Below are positions 61,131 to 64,000 of a stretch of DNA of 64,000 nucleotides, piece by piece (within the stretch, counting starts at the first letter, position 1; every line of letters starts with the position of its first letter). The notes under the pieces are model-generated. The model ran no database searches and was not told the origin of the DNA. It saw only the letters and a list, made by a program, of their open reading frames with translations. A program made the position numbers and the translations under genes. Source of the stretch: Dyella psychrodurans (GTDB lineage Bacteria > Pseudomonadota > Gammaproteobacteria > Xanthomonadales > Rhodanobacteraceae); NCBI RefSeq assembly GCF_003363265.1, contig NZ_QRBF01000001.1:652451-716450 (forward strand), read 5' to 3'.

Positions 61131-61631
61131 CTAGGGAACGCCCCGAGCGCGGCGAGAAATATTACCTGCAAAGCTGACACATACCATGGTCGTGAAGACG
61201 CGAAGTATTCGCAGAGGCGTTGGCAGATGCAACGCTCGCTCACTAATCCCGTTCAAAAAATAGACCATAGGCTGAAGGTCATCCATTGAAAGCGAAAAGT
61301 TTACGCGATGGCTTATCTTATTTCTCAAAGAATTCATGTGCTTCAGCGCAGGGATGGAGTCATGTTTATCGTCACTCACCCACATCGTAGTGAGCAAATC
61401 AATTTTCTGTGCAAACGATAGCTTAGCCTTTTTCCATTTTAGATTTGGATAGAAGCTCTTTAAGAAACTATCTAAGTAGTGCTCGATAATGAGATGGCAC
61501 GACAAAAAATAGCCGAGCAACTCAAAATCTATTGCCTCTAGGCTAACCCACTCAATATTTCCTTCACCAATTTTTCCAACCATGGGCGGAAGTGCAAACG
61601 ACTCATCGTCACCTTCGTCAATTTCGTTCAT
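61131..61631 (-). CDS. HEPN-like protein
   Basis: 166 residues, helical. A motif R103-N104-K-I-S-H108 (RNxxxH) in SLRNKISHRVNFSLSMDDL is the hallmark of HEPN-type nucleases. Convergent with the DUF3800 gene, their stops 24 bases apart. A ribonuclease or toxin role is an inference from the motif; no partner antitoxin is evident. Confidence 0.6.
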   Translation of the reverse strand: MNEIDEGDDESFALPPMVGKIGEGNIEWVSLEAIDFELLGYFLSCHLIIEHYLDSFLKSFYPNLKWKKAKLSFAQKIDLLTTMWVSDDKHDSIPALKHMNSLRNKISHRVNFSLSMDDLQPMVYFLNGISERALHLPTPLRILRVFTTMVCVSFAGNISRRARGVP

Positions 61632-61816
61632 CTCGCCTCCTTGAAAATGGGTGCCATAACGGTGTCCTGGACTGAGTCAGGAAAGGCAAGCCCGCAATAG
61701 TCCCGCATCTCTTTCCCTCTAGCCTTAGTTTCCTATAGGTGCAAAACCTATCTTCTCCAAAGATTTCGACAACGGCCCGGGCGCCGACGAAAGCGGGATG
61801 GAGGTAGTTAACCCAC
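61632..61816. other. Intergenic region
   Basis: No gene. It contains a short REP-like piece (61658-61671) and, at 61804-61824, the hairpin GTAGTTAA/TTAACTAC across the MocR stop, similar to the core of the terminator hairpin at 58439. Confidence 0.4.
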
Positions 61817-63274
61817 TTAACTACCACCATTACTTTTCGCAACGGACACCAGCCGCTCAACACCAAGATGTATGGCGGGAATACTGAGTCCGCCAAAACG
61901 CAGCAGCAAACCGTCGTCATCGGCAGGTTTATGGCGATAGGAATTCAGTAAGTGCACCTCTAGGCCACTGGCCTCCGCCGTGCGTTGCACTTGCCGTGCA
62001 TTGGGGTGGCGCAACAGGATTTGCAGTCCCGCCGTGCCTTTCTCCCAAGTCCAGCCGTGGTTGGCGAGCGGCTTTAGGCCTTCGGTCAGGACGGCGGCTT
62101 TTTCGGCATAGACGTTACGCATATGCCGTACATGGGTGGAGAAATGGCCTTCGTCCATGAATCGGCTCATGGCCAGTTGTATCAATGGCGCATTGAAGGC
62201 ATCGAGTTGGGTGCGGATGTTTGCGAGCTGTTCCACCATCGCTTCCGGCACTACGGCGAAAGCGAGTCTCAGCGACACGAACATGGATTTGCTGAGCGTG
62301 CCGAGATAAAGCACTCGTGCATGTTGATCCAGCGAATGCAGCGGCGTAGCCGGTTGGCGCGCATGACCGAACTCGCCGTCGTAGTCATCTTCCAAGATCC
62401 AGGCTTCGTGTTTCTGCGCCCACTCCAGTAGCGCGATACGGCGCTCCGCGCTCATGGCGAAGCCGCAGGGAAACTGGTGCGATGGTGTCACGCAGGCGAG
62501 CCGAGCATGGGGTGCGCGTCGTAACCCTTCTTCTACTTGCAAACCCTGCCGGTCGACAGGTACATGCACGATGGCGGCCCCGGCAAGTTCCAGCGCTGCT
62601 CGCGTACCGGGATAGCCGGGATCTTCCACCCATGCTGCATCGCCCGGGTTCGTCAGCAACAACGCCAACAAGTACGAGGCTTGCTGGATGCTGTTGAAGA
62701 TGATCACCTGCTCCGGCACACAGCGCACGCCACGCAGTTGTGCAAGGTGATGAGCCAGCGACTGGCGCAGCGCAGGAAGGCCGCGCGGATCGGTGAAGTT
62801 CATGTCGGCGCGTCTCAGGTCGCGAACAGCGCGCGCCTGGATGCGTTGCCAGATCTGCCAGGGAAATGCCGTGGTGTCCGCCACGCCGGCGTTGAAAGGC
62901 TTGAACTCATGCGTGAAGCGACACGCGAGATTGCCGGCAAGTTTGAGCCCGCGCGTCGAGATGGACGACACGCGCTGTGGTGCTTTTCCGTTTACGGCGG
63001 GATCTGTTCTCTTCACTGCCCGTTCGGCAATGAATGTGCCACGCCCAACGACGCGTTCCAGTAAACCTTCATCCACCAGCTGGGCATACACCTCCTCCAT
63101 CAAACCACGGGACACGCCATAGTCGGTCGCGGCTTTACGGCTGGATGGCATCCGTTCTCCGCGCGCAAGCGTTCCTTGCAGCACGGCGTCGCGCAGGGCG
63201 AGGTAGACATCGGCGCGTCGTGGATGACTATTGGCTAACGGCGGTAGCAATACGCCTTGGGAGCTGCGTGGCAT
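61817..63274 (-). CDS. MocR/PdxR-like transcriptional regulator (GntR + class I aminotransferase)
   Basis: 485 residues. GntR-type winged helix (RADVYLALRDAVLQGTLARG, SSRKAATDYGVSRGLMEEVYAQL) fused to a PLP-binding aminotransferase-like domain with Lys329 in YLGTLSKSMFVSLR. MocR regulators sense PLP or amine metabolites. The ATG at 63274 is chosen; the frame is open to 63370. It lies divergent from the secreted-protein gene 105 bases away. A fragment of it is found at 48687-48782. Confidence 0.9.
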   Translation of the reverse strand: MPRSSQGVLLPPLANSHPRRADVYLALRDAVLQGTLARGERMPSSRKAATDYGVSRGLMEEVYAQLVDEGLLERVVGRGTFIAERAVKRTDPAVNGKAPQRVSSISTRGLKLAGNLACRFTHEFKPFNAGVADTTAFPWQIWQRIQARAVRDLRRADMNFTDPRGLPALRQSLAHHLAQLRGVRCVPEQVIIFNSIQQASYLLALLLTNPGDAAWVEDPGYPGTRAALELAGAAIVHVPVDRQGLQVEEGLRRAPHARLACVTPSHQFPCGFAMSAERRIALLEWAQKHEAWILEDDYDGEFGHARQPATPLHSLDQHARVLYLGTLSKSMFVSLRLAFAVVPEAMVEQLANIRTQLDAFNAPLIQLAMSRFMDEGHFSTHVRHMRNVYAEKAAVLTEGLKPLANHGWTWEKGTAGLQILLRHPNARQVQRTAEASGLEVHLLNSYRHKPADDDGLLLRFGGLSIPAIHLGVERLVSVAKSNGGS

Positions 63275-63378
63275 AAGTCCCCTGATATCGGTCCGATTTA
63301 GCCATCCAATACGGTACTGGAACGCCGTGCACGCCACAGTAGCATGGCCCTCGACTCTCCCAATCCCCAAGGTGCCGC

Positions 63379-63951
63379 ATGTCTTTCAAAACGTCTTCTG
63401 CATGTACGCTGATTGTTGCAGTGCTAGTCGGCTTGACGGCCGCCACGCTTCCGCTTTGCTCGAGTGCCCAGTCGCCTGCACAACAGGACGGACAGCACGA
63501 TTTCGATTTCCATCTCGGCACCTGGACCAGCGATATATCAAAGCTCCAGCATCCGCTGACCGGCTCCACCACGTGGGTCAGCTGCCAAGGCAAGCTGGTG
63601 GCGCGCAAGGTTTGGGATGGGCGTGCCCAGATGGAAGAATTGGAAGCCGATTGCCCGACAGGTCATATGGAAGATCTGCTGCTTTTTCTCTACAACCCGG
63701 AAACGCATCAGTGGAGCCTCAATGCGGCAGCCGTCGGCGACGGCGTCATCGGTCGGCCGATGTTCGGTGAATTCAAGAGCGGGCGCGGCGAATTTTACCA
63801 TCAGGAGACCTACAAGGGTCGAACCATCATGGTTCGCCAGGTCTGGTCGGACATCACCCCGACGTCACATCGTTTCGAACAGTCGTTCTCGGATGACGGC
63901 GGCAAGACCTGGGAGACCAATTTCAGGGCAACGCTTACGCGGGTGCAGTGA
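63379..63951 (+). CDS. Secreted DUF1579-like protein
   Basis: 190 residues. A signal peptide (MSFKTSSACTLIVAVLVGLTAATLPLCSSAQ) is followed by a domain that resembles DUF1579-like proteins (FDFHLGTWTSDISKL, YNPETHQWSLNAA, MVRQVWSDITPTSHRFEQSFSDDGG). Function unknown. Divergent from the MocR-like gene and likely under its control. Its 3' third is duplicated at 52058-52249. Confidence 0.75.
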   Translation: MSFKTSSACTLIVAVLVGLTAATLPLCSSAQSPAQQDGQHDFDFHLGTWTSDISKLQHPLTGSTTWVSCQGKLVARKVWDGRAQMEELEADCPTGHMEDLLLFLYNPETHQWSLNAAAVGDGVIGRPMFGEFKSGRGEFYHQETYKGRTIMVRQVWSDITPTSHRFEQSFSDDGGKTWETNFRATLTRVQ

Positions 63952-64000
63952 GCGTAAAAAAAGGGTCGTAGTGCTTTGTTGAAGAAAAAACCACTTCGGC

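Overview
The window looks like a chromosomal segment of a GC-rich gammaproteobacterium of the Xanthomonadales, most like the Rhodanobacteraceae (Dyella/Rhodanobacter/Luteibacter type). The reasons are the gene order hrcA-grpE-dnaK-dnaJ-dapB-carA-carB-greA with divergent recN, the divergent fur/bamE (omlA) pair, the lapA-lapB-lipopolysaccharide cluster after cmk-rpsA-ihfB, and a gammaproteobacterial tmRNA tag. Genus is an inference from gene order and protein resemblance; no search was run.

Layout. 1-1522: N-terminus of a membrane protein and a metallo-beta-lactamase-fold hydrolase. 1576-11790 (minus): yfaS-type alpha-2-macroglobulin, penicillin-binding protein 1C, a DadA-like FAD oxidoreductase and csaA. 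11985-20302 (minus): cmk, rpsA, ihfB, then lapA, lapB, a WecA-like glycosyl phosphotransferase, a CapD/WbpM-like 4,6-dehydratase and galU, an envelope/LPS block closed by a terminator. 20411-24150 (plus): acyl-CoA-binding protein, fadH, a LysR regulator and rpmJ. 24172-29811 (minus): an SDR enzyme, greA, carB, carA. 30029-31543 (plus): a 2OG-Fe(II) oxygenase-like protein and a TPR membrane protein. 31611-32832 (minus): a CaCA-family cation antiporter behind what looks like a yybP-ykoY manganese riboswitch. 32897-39429 (minus): dapB, dnaJ, a TMEM175-like channel, dnaK, grpE and hrcA, with two sigma-32-type promoters. 39523-46353: recN, a NarL-type response regulator with a divergent HisKA_3 sensor kinase, a structured small-RNA candidate, fur/bamE, rnfH, ratA and smpB.

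46432-61.8 kb: the ssrA (tmRNA) gene followed by accessory DNA. Two further copies of the ssrA 3' end and its terminator (52401-52548 and 59739-59812) divide it into two islands. Island 1 carries a GT39-type membrane glycosyltransferase, a large unrecognised protein and a histidyl-tRNA synthetase. Island 2 carries a four-gene operon of exported proteins ending in a FlgT/CsgG-like lipoprotein, plus small exported proteins. Beyond the last ssrA copy lie a DUF3800 protein and a convergent HEPN-like protein. No integrase is visible. Fragments of the MocR-like gene and the secreted-protein gene at the right edge (61817-63951) recur inside island 1, next to a family of REP-like repeats that I saw only in this region, so the locus has been duplicated and rearranged more than once.

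How it works together: most of the window is conserved housekeeping (envelope biogenesis, pyrimidine/arginine precursor supply, heat shock, iron regulation, ribosome rescue). The observations most worth following are the FlgT/CsgG-like exported system, the GGA-loop small RNA between a two-component sensor and fur, the manganese riboswitch, the DUF3800/HEPN pair and the tandem ssrA islands.
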